From an uncultured Kordiimonas sp. (GTDB lineage: Bacteria; Pseudomonadota; Alphaproteobacteria; Sphingomonadales; Kordiimonadaceae), in the NCBI GenBank assembly GCA_947503625.1, contig CANNEK010000003.1, positions 310,001 to 374,000 on the forward strand: 64,000 nucleotides of DNA, read 5' to 3'. Position 1 is the stretch's first letter. Each line of letters begins with the position of its first letter. Shown here one piece after another: positions 9,441 to 19,579 of the stretch. Under the pieces are notes generated by a model. That model worked only from the letters and a program-made list of their open reading frames with translations, did not search any database and was not told the origin of the DNA. Position numbers and translations under genes: made by a program.

Positions 9441-9892
9441 GATGCGTCTCCTGCCACATCCCGGATTGCAGCCTTGATCCTTTGATATGTGCCGCAACGA
9501 CAAATATTGCCGTACATGGCTTCGTCGATATCTTCATCGGTCGGGTTGGCATTTTCCGCGAGGAGAGAGGCAGCCTGCATAATTTGGCCCGCCTGGCAAT
9601 AGCCGCACTGGGGCACGTCATGTTTCATCCATGCTTCCTGAAGTGCGTGCAGGGTTTCGCCGTTTGACAGGCCTTCGATTGTAGTCACGTTCGTGTTTTC
9701 CACGTCTGCCATAAACGTCTGGCAGGACCGAACAGCTACGCCGTCCACATGCACCGTGCAGGCACCGCACAGACCGGCACCGCAGCCAAATTTGCTTCCA
9801 GTCAAACCCTGAACATCGCGCAAGTACCACAGCAATGGCATTTCTCCGTCGCCGTCATATTCAACAGTATTCCCATTGATTGTCGTTTTCAT
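9437..9892 (-). CDS. (2Fe-2S) small subunit, IorA/CoxS-like
   Basis: 151 residues with an N-terminal plant-type ferredoxin site ([15 protein letters not shown] near residue 37, plus a later Cys) and a C-terminal helical (2Fe-2S) domain with CGYCQAGQ and NICRCGTY. It passes electrons from the molybdopterin subunit, to which it is translationally coupled by a 4-base overlap. It has no signal of its own and is expected to be carried out with the Tat-tagged partner. GAGGGAG precedes the ATG. Confidence 0.92.
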   Translation of the reverse strand: MKTTINGNTVEYDGDGEMPLLWYLRDVQGLTGSKFGCGAGLCGACTVHVDGVAVRSCQTFMADVENTNVTTIEGLSNGETLHALQEAWMKHDVPQCGYCQAGQIMQAASLLAENANPTDEDIDEAMYGNICRCGTYQRIKAAIRDVAGDAS

Positions 9893-10071
9893 GCGATCGC
9901 TCCCTCACTTTTCCGCTGAATTTCAGTTAGTATATCCCTCATGGAGAGGGGCGCCAAATAACTTATGCTTAAGTCAGGTCATATTGACACCAACGAGAGC
10001 ATGCTGACTGCAAATCACATATCGCTCGTAAAATGTAAAAGCCGACGCGGTAACCCGTGCACCAGACCCGA

Positions 10072-10854
10072 CTAAGCGGCGGACGGTTGTGGCCGGGAAA
10101 ACACCCACCTCGTACCGGTCGACTGAGCTGCATCAAATGTATAACCCCCGCCACCAAAGGCTTTGAGCGCTTCGGGGTCCGTAATGCGATTATCAACGAT
10201 ATAGCGGGCCATCATGCCGCGGGCTTTTTTCGCGAGAAATGAAATCACACGTGCGCGACCATCTTTCACATCCTGAAAAACCGGGGTGATTACCTCAGCA
10301 TCAAGGGATTTTTGCTTCACAGCTTTGAAGTATTCGTTGGACGCAAGGTTGATCAGCACCTTGTGGTCATGCGATTTCAGGTCTTTATCAATCGCCTTTG
10401 CCAGAAGGTCGCCCCAGAATTCATAAAGGTTCCCCCCTCGTTCGTTCTTAAATTTTGTTCCCATTTCAAGTCGGTAAGCCTGCATCAGGTCCAGAGGGTT
10501 CAACAACCCATAGAGCCCGGAAAGGATACGAATGTTTTCGTTGGCAAACTCGCGGCCCTCGTGATCGAGAGATCCGGCGTCAAACCCCACATAGACATCT
10601 CCCTGAAAGGCGTCGATCGCAGGGCGTGCATTGGCAGGCGTGAAAGGTGGTTTAAAAGCTTTGAAACGTGCAACATTCAAGTCAGCAAGAGGTTCAGAGA
10701 TACCCATCATGGAGCGAAGGTCGCTGCTCTTCAATTTCTTGGCATCACGTGCAAGTTTCTTCGCCTGCGACAGGAAGCGCGGCTGTGTCGTAGCGTCAGA
10801 GGTATTTTCGCTATCGAAATCAAGTTTCTTTGCAGGTGAAATTACTACGAGCAT
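10072..10854 (-). CDS. yaaA: Peroxide stress protein YaaA
   Basis: 260 residues, typical for the YaaA/UPF0246 family. Recognised by the N-terminal ISPAKKLD, the central YVGFDAGSLD region, LSGLYGLLNPLDLMQAYRLEMG, and the VISFLAKKARGMMARY segment near the C terminus. In E. coli the protein limits DNA damage from peroxide by lowering unincorporated iron, and it binds DNA. It lies 36 bases downstream of the MFS gene on the same strand and may be cotranscribed. Confidence 0.95.
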   Translation of the reverse strand: MLVVISPAKKLDFDSENTSDATTQPRFLSQAKKLARDAKKLKSSDLRSMMGISEPLADLNVARFKAFKPPFTPANARPAIDAFQGDVYVGFDAGSLDHEGREFANENIRILSGLYGLLNPLDLMQAYRLEMGTKFKNERGGNLYEFWGDLLAKAIDKDLKSHDHKVLINLASNEYFKAVKQKSLDAEVITPVFQDVKDGRARVISFLAKKARGMMARYIVDNRITDPEALKAFGGGGYTFDAAQSTGTRWVFSRPQPSAA

Positions 10855-10890
10855 ATGTCAGGCCCCCGAACAGTTTGCAGATTACTATGT

Positions 10891-12117
10891 TTACGCGGCT
10901 ATTGCTTCTTTGGTTTTATGACGCAGTCCCCAATAGATAGTCACGGATGCCGCAATCACAAGCATAACAAAAGCAGCCTGGTTCACAATGGTCCAACCGA
11001 AAAACCGAAGGATTGCGCCTGCTGCCATAGACGCAACGGCAGTTGCGCCAAATATCAGCATTTCATTCAGCCCCTGTACCTTGCCTTTTTCTATTGGCCG
11101 GTGAACTTTCGTCAGCAATGTCGTGCCGCCAACGAAACAGAAATTCCACCCAAGTCCCAGCGCGATCAGGGCAACAGAAAAGTTGGCGATTTCGATGCCT
11201 GACAGTGCCGCGATGAAAGCAACCGCAAAGAAGGCATGACCGGCAAGTAAAATAGGCAGTATGCCAAAACGCATGATGAGGTTGCCGGTAAACAAGCTCG
11301 GCAAATACATCGCTATCACATGGGCAGATATGACTTTTGTGCTTGTGCCGCTGGAAAAGCCACAGAAATCCACCATGGCGATTGGCGTTGCCGTCATGAC
11401 AAAAACCATCATGGCGTATCCAAGCCCGCCATTTACAACTGCTGTTATGAACGCCGGTTGTCTGGCTATGACAGGCAGAGGCCGCGGCGCTTCTTCGCTA
11501 GTCACAGACGGACTTCCGGTTTCGGCTATGGGCTCTGTCGTTTTTTTCAGAAGCGACAGCGGTAACAGGATCAGTACGCTCATCACAGCCGAAAACACGA
11601 AAGCCCCGGCAAATGTATAGGGCAGGAAAAGTGTATTAAAAAACTCGTTGCCATAGGGCGTGAAAAGAGCGGCGAAAATGCCACCAATCAAGACCAGCGA
11701 GATTGCTCTGGGGGCACGAGACGGCGGCACACTTTCACCCGCCGCAAATCGGAAATAAGCCGCACTTGCCTGGAAAGGCCCGATAAATGCGGATGCTGCA
11801 CAGAACAAAACAAAGCTTTCGAAATAGATGCCGAGCGCAGCAACCAGGGCACCGACTATGCCACTGAACGCACAAAGAAGGAAAACTTTCTGGCGCGTGT
11901 ATTTTTGCATCAGAACGGACAATGGCCCTGTAGAAAGCGCCACAAAAACCATGGTCAGTGAAATTGGCAGGGTCGCAAATGCGCGGTCGCTGGCAATCAT
12001 GGTTCCTGCCAGACCTGCAAACGCGATATACGTCATGCTGGTCGCCGAAAAGCATGCCTGCGCCAGCATAAGATACAGAACGTTCAGGTTGCTGTTTTTG
12101 ATGCCGCTCGGGGACAC
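10891..12117 (-). CDS. MFS transporter
   Basis: 408 residues with about twelve predicted membrane helices in two halves separated by a cytoplasmic loop (TEPIAETGSPSVTSEEAP). The pattern resembles small-molecule efflux or uptake carriers of the YbjJ/YcaD kind, but the substrate is not readable. The start is a GTG with a weak upstream GGAAC; a later start would cut into helix one. The next gene on the strand is yaaA. Confidence 0.85.
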   Translation of the reverse strand: MSPSGIKNSNLNVLYLMLAQACFSATSMTYIAFAGLAGTMIASDRAFATLPISLTMVFVALSTGPLSVLMQKYTRQKVFLLCAFSGIVGALVAALGIYFESFVLFCAASAFIGPFQASAAYFRFAAGESVPPSRAPRAISLVLIGGIFAALFTPYGNEFFNTLFLPYTFAGAFVFSAVMSVLILLPLSLLKKTTEPIAETGSPSVTSEEAPRPLPVIARQPAFITAVVNGGLGYAMMVFVMTATPIAMVDFCGFSSGTSTKVISAHVIAMYLPSLFTGNLIMRFGILPILLAGHAFFAVAFIAALSGIEIANFSVALIALGLGWNFCFVGGTTLLTKVHRPIEKGKVQGLNEMLIFGATAVASMAAGAILRFFGWTIVNQAAFVMLVIAASVTIYWGLRHKTKEAIAA

Positions 12118-12223
12118 GCCTGTTCCAATCAGTTATCTGTTCAGCGCTGATGTAACACGCCGGCGTACCAAAATCGCATGCAAAATACGGCAGACAGATG
12201 AAAATTGAGTGATGTGAAATTTA

Positions 12224-13804
12224 TCAGGCGGACTCTTGTTCCACCTTCACTCTTGCCTTGGGAATATTGATGGTGAACTGGGTTCCCGAAATTGTATCGC
12301 TATCGACAGCTATGGTGCCGCCATGCATATCCACAAATGCCTTGACGAGCGAGAGGCCCAGTCCCGTGCCTTCATGATTGCGGCTGAGTGCAGTGGAAGA
12401 CCTGACAAACGGCGAAAAGATGATTCCCTGTTCTTCCACCGGAATACCGATCCCGCTGTCTTTCACGCAAATCTGCATGCCACCTTCATCGTTCATACGA
12501 GCCGAAAGCACCACATTCTCAGATCCAACAGGCGTGAATTTGACCGCGTTGGTCAACAGATTGAGGACAGATTGTTTCAGGCGCAGGCGGTCACCATACA
12601 AGAGCGGCAGGGTTTCCGGAATCTCGAGTGAAATACCGATGCTTTTTTGCGAAGCCTGCCCGGCGATCAGAGCCTGGCTCTCGCGCAGCATACGCGGCAC
12701 ATCGACATATTCCTCTTCCATCTGGAACTGACCGGCTTCAATTTTAGCAAGGTCAAGCACTTCTCCGAGAACATCGGACAGGTGTTCGCTTGAAGACCGG
12801 ATATCCTTCAGATATTCGCGGTATTTATCGTGACCTATCGGGCCGAACATCTGATCCGACATGATGCTGGAAAAACCGATGATGGCATTGAGCGGCGTGC
12901 GAAGTTCGTGGCTTACATTCGCCAGGAAAACACTTTTGGCGCGGTTGGCTGCTTCTGCCTGTTCCTTGGTCATGATCAGTTCGACTGAGGTCTTGCGAGC
13001 CCGCTCTACTTCCTGTTCCAGTTCCCAGGACCGCTTGCGCAGCGTTTCTTCCGATGATGAAAGAGCCTTGTTGGTTGAGCGCAAGTTATCCAGAAGAACC
13101 TGTACAGCATCAAATGACAGGTTGATCTGGCGAGCCAGCATGCCAACTTCATCTTTGGCATGACGGCGATGAACATTGATACGCTGTTCTCCGGGATGTT
13201 CGGGGTCAATGCCGGAAACTTCGTCCACAACCTGCGTAAGCGGCTTGGTCAGGCCCTGATGAAAAGCAAAATAGAGCAACATCACCAACAGCAGGTTTCG
13301 AACAAGACCTGATAGAAACGTTGTGGTTGCGCGGGCGAAAAACGGTTGCAACCCAACGGCGCGGTCGATGACAACACGCAGGCTACCAGGGCGTTCCGCC
13401 ATGGTATCAGGCAAATTAAGCTGGTGACGATGTGTTGACATGTCTTCAATAAAGACACGTGCATAATTGACACTGGCTGAACTGAAAGCACTGGTGTCCC
13501 GACTGCTGCCAGCCAGAACAGACCCCAAGTCATCCAGAATTGCCGCTTCCGCCACATAGTCATAGACCATAAGGCCGGAAACCACTTCCTGCGCTAGCTC
13601 GCTATCAAGGATCAGAACTGCACGAGTCGCAGCATTTTCGGCAACCTGGAGGCTTTCCTGAACCTTTCGGTCGAGAACGCCGCCTTCCTCAAGGTAATCC
13701 AGATACACCTGACCCGCAGACAGAACAAAACCCACAGCAAAGGCGATGATCACCGCCGTTCGCGCCAGTTTAAAAGATATCTTGTCGTTCCAGTTCAGCT
13801 GCAA
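12224..13804 (-). CDS. Orphan membrane sensor histidine kinase
   Basis: 526 residues: helix 14-36, a periplasmic sensor region to about 160, helix 162-182, a HAMP linker, a coiled coil near 245-285, then HisKA with FLANVSHELRTP (phospho-acceptor His299) and HATPase_c with N box LLTNAVKF, G1 KDSGIGIP and G2 GTGLGLSLV. It autophosphorylates and should pass phosphate to a receiver, but no response regulator is encoded nearby. The only start compatible with helix one is TTG at 13804, preceded by TAGGGA 8 bases upstream; no in-frame ATG exists near it. The periplasmic part has no recognisable sensor fold to me. Confidence 0.9.
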   Translation of the reverse strand: MQLNWNDKISFKLARTAVIIAFAVGFVLSAGQVYLDYLEEGGVLDRKVQESLQVAENAATRAVLILDSELAQEVVSGLMVYDYVAEAAILDDLGSVLAGSSRDTSAFSSASVNYARVFIEDMSTHRHQLNLPDTMAERPGSLRVVIDRAVGLQPFFARATTTFLSGLVRNLLLVMLLYFAFHQGLTKPLTQVVDEVSGIDPEHPGEQRINVHRRHAKDEVGMLARQINLSFDAVQVLLDNLRSTNKALSSSEETLRKRSWELEQEVERARKTSVELIMTKEQAEAANRAKSVFLANVSHELRTPLNAIIGFSSIMSDQMFGPIGHDKYREYLKDIRSSSEHLSDVLGEVLDLAKIEAGQFQMEEEYVDVPRMLRESQALIAGQASQKSIGISLEIPETLPLLYGDRLRLKQSVLNLLTNAVKFTPVGSENVVLSARMNDEGGMQICVKDSGIGIPVEEQGIIFSPFVRSSTALSRNHEGTGLGLSLVKAFVDMHGGTIAVDSDTISGTQFTINIPKARVKVEQESA

Positions 13805-13971
13805 GGAGCCATCCCTAAACTTATCACTGTTCCAGCGAATAAACGTCAGGAAGAATAAAATTTCTGTTAATCTTAACCATATTTTCCTGAAAACGACTCA
13901 TTTTTTGCACGCAAGACACGAATAACATTGAAAATTGCTAGCAAAAATATGCTTTTCGCCCACTAATCGTG

Positions 13972-14391
13972 TCACCAAATACCTGTATTTTTCATGGAGA
14001 CCCATGGCTCGGCAGGAGGTAGTGCATCGCCTTTTTGCAATAATTCAATAGAAATATTGTCCGGGCTGCGGATAAACGCCATGTGGCCGTCGCGGGGCGG
14101 CCTGTTAATGATCACGCCTTTTTCCATAAGGGACGCGCAAAGTGCGTAAATGTCATCCACTGCATAGGCGAGGTGACCGAAATTTCGGCCCTCTCCCAAA
14201 CTTTCCGGCTCCCAGTTGTACGTCAGCTCCACCTGCGCATCCTCGTCACCAGGGGCAGCAAGAAACACCAGCGTGAACTTGCCTGCCGGCACATCCTTGC
14301 GGCCAACCTCGCGCAACCCGAGCTTGTTACAATAGAAATCCAGAGAAGCCTCAAGGTCTGCAACACGTACCATTGTATGTAGATATTTCAC
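13972..14391 (-). CDS. gloA: Lactoylglutathione lyase (glyoxalase I)
   Basis: 139-residue VOC-fold protein of GloA length. Expected metal ligands are visible: His5 (YLHTMVRV), Glu in QVELTYN, His in [10 protein letters not shown] and Glu in SIELLQ. It isomerises the methylglyoxal-glutathione hemithioacetal to S-lactoylglutathione. The GTG start is supported by AAGGAG 9 bases upstream. It is followed upstream on the strand by the GAF-domain reductase and the GNAT genes, a small stress-repair cluster. Confidence 0.85.
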   Translation of the reverse strand: MKYLHTMVRVADLEASLDFYCNKLGLREVGRKDVPAGKFTLVFLAAPGDEDAQVELTYNWEPESLGEGRNFGHLAYAVDDIYALCASLMEKGVIINRPPRDGHMAFIRSPDNISIELLQKGDALPPAEPWVSMKNTGIW

Positions 14392-14419
14392 TGGTCATTC
14401 TCCTTGCTGGGACAGCCGA

Positions 14420-14887
14420 CTATACGGCAAATACAGCAGACATCAGTTTTTCGAGATACTCTTTGTCTACATCATCGAATGCAGAAAACTCGGTTGAGTC
14501 AATATCCAGAACCGCGATCAACTGCTTGTCATGGTCAAACACCGGTACAACAATCTCCGAATTGGTGCGACTGTCGCAGGCAATGTGGTTGGCGATAGCA
14601 TGAACATCTTCGACAACCTGCGTCTGCCCGCTTTTGGCTGCTTCGCCGCAAACCCCGCGGCCAAATTCAATTCTCAGACAGCCAAGTGTTCCCTGATAAG
14701 GCCCGACAACCAGTTCCCTTGGCTTCAATGGGTCAACGATATAGAACCCGGTCCAGAAAAACCTTCCGGCGAACACATCAGACAACAGGCACGATACTGT
14801 CGCCATTCTCGCTATGGTATTTTCTTCGCCGTCCAGAACCGCGAGTACCTGCTGATGCAGTGTTTCGTATGTTTCCTGTTTAGTCAT
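14420..14887 (-). CDS. msrC: GAF-domain free methionine-R-sulfoxide reductase
   Basis: 155 residues, a single GAF domain of the fRMsr (YebR/MsrC) type. The diagnostic cysteines are all present: GCLRIEFGRGVCGEAA holds two and HIACDSRTNSEIVVP holds the third. The enzyme repairs free Met-R-sulfoxide using thioredoxin. Its start codon overlaps the end of the GNAT gene by 8 bases, so the two are coupled. Confidence 0.88.
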   Translation of the reverse strand: MTKQETYETLHQQVLAVLDGEENTIARMATVSCLLSDVFAGRFFWTGFYIVDPLKPRELVVGPYQGTLGCLRIEFGRGVCGEAAKSGQTQVVEDVHAIANHIACDSRTNSEIVVPVFDHDKQLIAVLDIDSTEFSAFDDVDKEYLEKLMSAVFAV

Positions 14888-15389
14888 CCAGTGTGTCCAT
14901 CAGTTTGCCTAGTGCTTCACCACGCAAGGAAAAATGGGTGACCCCTGTTTCGCGGCCCGCTCCCAGATGATCATAGAACCCCAACGCGACATCGTTGTTA
15001 TCCAGTGCGGACCACTCCAATCGATCAAAGCGCTTCGCTATGGTTTCGCCCGCCAAAAAGGCCAGCAGTTTTTTCCCGGTGCCGCCGCCCCGAAATTTGG
15101 GGCGAACCAGCATGTCTTCGATGTAAAAATAACGTGTCCCGCGAAAGCTTGAGAAACGTTCTGCAACAATTGCATAAGCGGCAACCGACGTTCCGACGTA
15201 ACCGATATAAGCTGTCGCAAGAGCCCTGTCGCCAAACAGCAGCGATTTCAGAGTATCCGGAGAAATTGTTGCCAGTTCAGGTCTGCCTTCATGTTCCGCC
15301 AACTCTCCAATAAATTCCACCAGAACGGATACATCACCCTGGTTCGCGGTGCGCACCGAAAATTCATTTTCGTCCAAATCTATAGGCAT
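14880..15389 (-). CDS. GNAT family N-acetyltransferase
   Basis: About 169 residues with the full GNAT fold, including YFYIEDMLVRPKFRGGGTGKKLL, where RGGGTG is the acetyl-CoA pyrophosphate loop, and ALGFYDHLGA near the end. The general layout resembles diamine acetyltransferases (SAT-like), but the acceptor cannot be assigned. An in-frame GTG at 15434 would add 15 unconserved residues; I prefer the ATG at 15389, though neither has a clear ribosome binding site. It overlaps the reductase gene downstream. Confidence 0.75.
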   Translation of the reverse strand: MPIDLDENEFSVRTANQGDVSVLVEFIGELAEHEGRPELATISPDTLKSLLFGDRALATAYIGYVGTSVAAYAIVAERFSSFRGTRYFYIEDMLVRPKFRGGGTGKKLLAFLAGETIAKRFDRLEWSALDNNDVALGFYDHLGAGRETGVTHFSLRGEALGKLMDTLDD

Positions 15390-15554
15390 ACGCGGGCACC
15401 ATGCTGTTTGGTTGTATTGCGTCAACAGGGACACTGGTTTTAACGGGAATAAGCCACTACACTTAATGACCTTAATTCACAAGCTTGACAAGTCATGGCC
15501 AATCACAAAGCATCCGACATAAATGACCAGTTTCAACACCAGTTAGGATTCAAC

Positions 15555-16115
15555 ATGCTTCACAAGATACTTATAGGCTTCATGTTCATCGCAGTTTCCA
15601 GCGTCGTGCAAGCAGCAGACCCGCAGCCTGTTCCGAAACAGATAGACGCAACAGGCTTCCGTGACGTACTGGCAGAAACTGGCGATGTCTATATCAGCGG
15701 CCAACCCACAATTGAAGGCCTTGAGCGAATGGCAAAATCAGGCGTCAAAACAATCGTAAGCTTCCGCACACCCCGCGAGATGAACAACCGCGAGATCGTG
15801 CCTTTTGACGAAGCGGCGAAGGCCGAAGAACTGGGCATGAATTATGTCAATATTCCGCTGGGCGGCGATGACCACCCTTATTCACCTGAAGCACTTGCCG
15901 CTTTTGCCAAAGTTATGGAAGACGCCAGCGGGAAAACGCTGGTACATTGCACGGTGGGCTGGCGCGCAAGCCACGCCTGGGCAGCCTACCTCGTAAAATA
16001 CAAAGGCATGGATATCAATGAAGCAGCTGTACATGGTCGCGCGGCCAACATGGGCGTTCCGCCGATGGAAGCGCTATTGGGCGGCGATGTAAAATACAGC
16101 CTGCCTGAAGACTAA
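15555..16115 (+). CDS. Secreted DUF442-type phosphatase-like protein
   Basis: About 186 residues: a signal peptide (cleaved after VQAA near residue 20) and a tyrosine-phosphatase-like domain of the beta-lactamase-hydrolase-like (DUF442) group. The P-loop reads HCTVGWRAS, that is C-x4-R, one residue shorter than the classical C-x5-R but the same spacing as the CRSGTRS loop of DUF442 proteins. The cognate YISGQPTIEGLERMAKSGVKTIVSFR start is also typical. Periplasmic location is inferred. TTAGGA lies 6 bases before the ATG at 15555, which I prefer over the ATG at 15495. Confidence 0.75.
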   Translation: MLHKILIGFMFIAVSSVVQAADPQPVPKQIDATGFRDVLAETGDVYISGQPTIEGLERMAKSGVKTIVSFRTPREMNNREIVPFDEAAKAEELGMNYVNIPLGGDDHPYSPEALAAFAKVMEDASGKTLVHCTVGWRASHAWAAYLVKYKGMDINEAAVHGRAANMGVPPMEALLGGDVKYSLPED

Positions 16116-16130
16116 CCCGGTCAAACCGGG
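16116..16130. terminator. Small hairpin between convergent genes
   Basis: A 6-bp stem CCCGGT / ACCGGG with a CAA loop sits just after the phosphatase stop and just before the aminotransferase stop. It lacks a long T tract on either side, so it is a weak bidirectional terminator candidate. Confidence 0.4.
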
Positions 16131-16131
16131 A

Positions 16132-17259
16132 CTAGCTATTGTGGCCTGCTGCCATTGATGCCTCGAGTGCAGAAAGGCAGCGGTCTACACTTTCAGGACG
16201 GGCGCTGTTTCCCATCAGGCCAATGCGCCAGATTTTACCTGCCAATGGCCCAAGGCCTGCACCGATCTCAATACCATGATCATTAAGCATACGGCCGCGC
16301 ACCGCAGCTTCGTCAACTCCGTCCGGAATTGTTACGGCATTCAGTTGCGGCAGGCGAACTGCTTCATCAACAAACATGGAAAGCCCCATATCCGCAAGGC
16401 CGGACACTAACATATCGTGCGATACACGGTGGCGTTCCCATGTTGCCTCCAGACCTTCTTCAAACAGCATCACTAGTGATTCATGCAGTCCATAAAGGGC
16501 ATTCACCGGGGCAGTATGGTGATAGCTTCGGCCACCATCGCCCTCCCAGTAATCCATAACCAGCGACAAATCGAGAAACCAGCTTCTCACCATTGACGTA
16601 CGGTTTCTGATTTTTTCCAGCGCCGCTTCCGAAAAAGATACCGGTGAAAGACCAGGGGTGCAGGACAGGCATTTTTGCGAACCTGAATAGATCGCGTCAA
16701 CGCCCCATTCGTCGACCCGAACGGGAATGCCGCCAAGGCTGGTGACAGCATCAACAATAGACAGACAGCCATACTTTTGGGCAAGAGCACAGAGCGCCTC
16801 GGCGTCCGCACAAACACCTGTTGAGGTTTCCGCGTGAACAAACGCCAGTATTTTGGCATCCGGGTTTTGCTTAAGAACATCTTCAACGGCGCTTATATCG
16901 GGTGCCGTGCCCCAGTCGAACTCGACCATAACCGGGTCGCCCCCGGAGCGAAGGACGTTCTGACGCATGCGCTCGCCAAAAACACCGTTTTTGACAACAA
17001 CGACCTTGTCACCCTCTTCAACAAGATTGACAAAACATGTTTCCATACCAGCGGAACCCGGTGCAGAAACAGGGTATGTCAGGGAGTTTTCTGTTTGAAA
17101 AAGATCTTTTAATCCAGTTTTAATTTCCTCCATCAGACCTTGAAAATCAGGGTCGAGATGGCCGAGAGTTGGCCGCGCCATCGCATCCAGAATGCGCTGG
17201 TGAACGTCGGAAGGGCCTGGGCCCATAAGCAAGCGTTTTTCCGGATGAAATGACTGCAC
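16132..17259 (-). CDS. Class V aminotransferase (serine/alanine-glyoxylate type)
   Basis: About 375 residues of the AGT/SPT group. Diagnostic parts are [19 protein letters not shown] at the N terminus, [15 protein letters not shown] (PLP phosphate region), [25 protein letters not shown] (Asp to pyridine N) and [16 protein letters not shown] with the Schiff-base Lys. Likely role is alanine/serine-glyoxylate transamination in cytoplasm. The frame opens 23 codons earlier, but AGGAGG sits 5 bases before the GTG at 17259 and the family begins exactly there. Confidence 0.9.
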   Translation of the reverse strand: MQSFHPEKRLLMGPGPSDVHQRILDAMARPTLGHLDPDFQGLMEEIKTGLKDLFQTENSLTYPVSAPGSAGMETCFVNLVEEGDKVVVVKNGVFGERMRQNVLRSGGDPVMVEFDWGTAPDISAVEDVLKQNPDAKILAFVHAETSTGVCADAEALCALAQKYGCLSIVDAVTSLGGIPVRVDEWGVDAIYSGSQKCLSCTPGLSPVSFSEAALEKIRNRTSMVRSWFLDLSLVMDYWEGDGGRSYHHTAPVNALYGLHESLVMLFEEGLEATWERHRVSHDMLVSGLADMGLSMFVDEAVRLPQLNAVTIPDGVDEAAVRGRMLNDHGIEIGAGLGPLAGKIWRIGLMGNSARPESVDRCLSALEASMAAGHNS

Positions 17260-17350
17260 AGCAACCTCCTGAAGGCAAAATTTACATGGACCCTGATGTA
17301 AACCACATCGTGTCAAAGTAAAGACCAAATCAGAGTAAAGGCCCGCTGTT

Positions 17351-17995
17351 TCAGTCAGGCAACCCGCTTACGTCAGACAAAAGCTGCTGAACCAGAATCT
17401 GCTGATAATATCCCTCCGCAATGGTCTCTGCTTCTTTAAGGAAACCTAGCATTTCGGCCTTTTCCTTTCGCGGATATGTTGCACACCCATCGAAGTGGCC
17501 GGTCAACACATAATGCGGAAACCCCACGAGGCCTGCAAAACGCCCGGCTTCAGCAGACCGCCTAACCAGTTCACCGCCATAGCAAGGTTGTTTTGGCTCG
17601 CCGTCCCAACCGGATATGCGGATATAGCCAATGACGAATAGAGATTGCGGGTACCCTGCATTCAGTGCTTTGTCCCGGTAGGGCTGTCCCTCCAGGTGTT
17701 GACCTGAATAACCGTAAGCGCGCGCAAGCTGATAATTCAGCCGCGGGTTTTCAGGGTCACTTTCAAGAGCGCGGTGACAAGCAGCTATGGCAGCAGGTTT
17801 ATCCATCGCTGCCTGCGAAACACCTTCAGCAACCTTTTCGGGGTCGTTTGGGTGTCCGGCGAGCAAATCACACTGTGTGATATCCCGCGAATAGTCACCG
17901 CGATCATATACACCAATGGAGCCAAATGGATCGTCGTCTGCCCCCACAGCTACGGCAGTCAACATCAATGCAAGCGCAAAACCAATCAACTTCAT
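17351..17995 (-). CDS. Exported Sel1/TPR-like repeat protein
   Basis: About 214 residues with a signal peptide ending near AVGA, then helical repeats (NPRLNYQLARAYGYSGQ, YRDKALNAGYPQSLFVIGYI, LVRRSAEAGRFAGLVGF) that look like short Sel1-type TPR units. Such proteins serve as periplasmic scaffolds. Cys pairs (QCDLLAG, AACHRAL, QPCYGG, GCATYP) suggest disulfides. GGGAGG precedes the ATG at 17995; the longer frame opens in the promoter region. Function unknown. Confidence 0.65.
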   Translation of the reverse strand: MKLIGFALALMLTAVAVGADDDPFGSIGVYDRGDYSRDITQCDLLAGHPNDPEKVAEGVSQAAMDKPAAIAACHRALESDPENPRLNYQLARAYGYSGQHLEGQPYRDKALNAGYPQSLFVIGYIRISGWDGEPKQPCYGGELVRRSAEAGRFAGLVGFPHYVLTGHFDGCATYPRKEKAEMLGFLKEAETIAEGYYQQILVQQLLSDVSGLPD

Positions 17996-18161
17996 CTTCA
18001 GCCTCCCCTCTGTTGATGTCACAGGTTAGTTGTTTGATGGTATTCCCGGGATGACCCATGTCATGTGCCTTCCTCAAATGCTGAAGCATGCAAAATTAAC
18101 AAAAGTCAAACCACAGGCTGCTTTCAGAGCCTAGTGTCTGCGTATAGCTAGGGAAAGCCAA

Positions 18162-19430
18162 ATGCCAGTACTGGAAAGTCTGACCATCATATGGATTGGC
18201 GTGCTGCTTGCGCACTTTATGGCGAAAGCAACGCGGCTTACGCCTGTTTTATTTTACCTCTTCATGGGAGCCGTGTTCGTTAACGCCGGTGTTTTGCCCG
18301 AAGAACCCAATGAATTCATTCGAGGGTTCGCAGAGGTCGGCATCATCCTGATCATGTTCTCGCTCGGGTTCGAGGAAAGCACCTCAAACTTTATGGCCGG
18401 GGTAAAACGCAGTTGGGGCATTGCGCTTTTTGGTGGTCTGGCACCGTTTCTGACGGCCTATTCGGTTTCCTACTATTTCTGGAATGACTTCAACATGTCG
18501 CTGGTAATCGGTTTGGCGATGACAGCTACAGCGGTTTCTTTGACCCTGGTTTCCTTGAAAAGCGAAGGACTAAGTAAAAGCAAGGCGGCCACGGGCATCA
18601 TGACATCAGCGGTTCTGGATGATATTGCGTCGCTTGCACTGGTTGCCATCATCATTCCTATTGCAACCGGGCAAGCCAATATCGACATTTCCAGCGTCGG
18701 CATGATCATGCTGAAAGCTATGGGTTTCTTTATCCTGGTAGCGGTACTGTCCAGTTGGGTTTTGCCAACAGAATCCAGAGGTCCCCTCCATTTTGTACCG
18801 GGGCTTGGCAGGTTTGGTGCCGCTCATGTATTTTCAATGACCCGGGGCCAAAGGACACTGGTCATCCTGATTTTTGTTATGTTGGTCGCCATTGGTTCGC
18901 ATATGCTGGGGCTGCATCCGGCAGTTGGGGCTTATATGGCTGGCCTGATCCTGCGTGAAGAATACTTCAACGAAGGGCCAGCAACCATAGCCGGCGATAT
19001 TGATGAAGAAGCGCCTGAAGACTTCAATGGCATCAAAAGACTGGTCGATAACGTCGCTTTCGTATGGATTGGTCCGGTATTCTTTGTGGTGCTGGGTGCG
19101 AAAATCATCTTCGATTGGGATTTACTGGTTTCAGTTCTTCCTCATATTTTTGTACTGACGGTTACCTTGATGACGGCTCAGATTGTTTCGGCAAGTGTTG
19201 CAGCCCGCTACACAGGCGGATTCAATTTCCATGAAAGCCTGATGATCGGTTTCGGCATGCTCGGGCGAGCTGAACTGGCGTTTGTGGTTCTGGATATTGC
19301 CTATGTTCAAAACGACGTTCTGTCAGACGCCGCTTTCTATACGTTGATGATAACGGCTTTTTTCCTCAATCTTGCGGTCCCCGTCAGCATCAAGCTTTGG
19401 AAACCGCATTTTGTACGCAACGTCCCATAG
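18162..19430 (+). CDS. CPA2-family cation/proton antiporter
   Basis: 422 residues with about twelve to thirteen membrane helices and no cytoplasmic TrkA-N domain. The conserved transport core SAVLDDIASLALV carries the Asp pair of the CPA2 (KefB/NapA) family, with LHPAVGAYMAGLILREEYF and GMLGRAELAFVV later. It should exchange Na+ or K+ for protons across the inner membrane. It is a single-gene unit; the next 300 bases are regulatory. Confidence 0.88.
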   Translation: MPVLESLTIIWIGVLLAHFMAKATRLTPVLFYLFMGAVFVNAGVLPEEPNEFIRGFAEVGIILIMFSLGFEESTSNFMAGVKRSWGIALFGGLAPFLTAYSVSYYFWNDFNMSLVIGLAMTATAVSLTLVSLKSEGLSKSKAATGIMTSAVLDDIASLALVAIIIPIATGQANIDISSVGMIMLKAMGFFILVAVLSSWVLPTESRGPLHFVPGLGRFGAAHVFSMTRGQRTLVILIFVMLVAIGSHMLGLHPAVGAYMAGLILREEYFNEGPATIAGDIDEEAPEDFNGIKRLVDNVAFVWIGPVFFVVLGAKIIFDWDLLVSVLPHIFVLTVTLMTAQIVSASVAARYTGGFNFHESLMIGFGMLGRAELAFVVLDIAYVQNDVLSDAAFYTLMITAFFLNLAVPVSIKLWKPHFVRNVP

Positions 19431-19579
19431 GTCTTGAATTCCGAAAACACGCCCCAACATCTGGTAAATGTCTTTCATCAGCGACAACCTCTACTGGATT
19501 CTTCCTGGCCTGTGCCTGGTCGAATTTGCGGTTTTGATGTGGCAAAGCCCGAACAAAAAAAATGGCCCGTAAACTCCTG

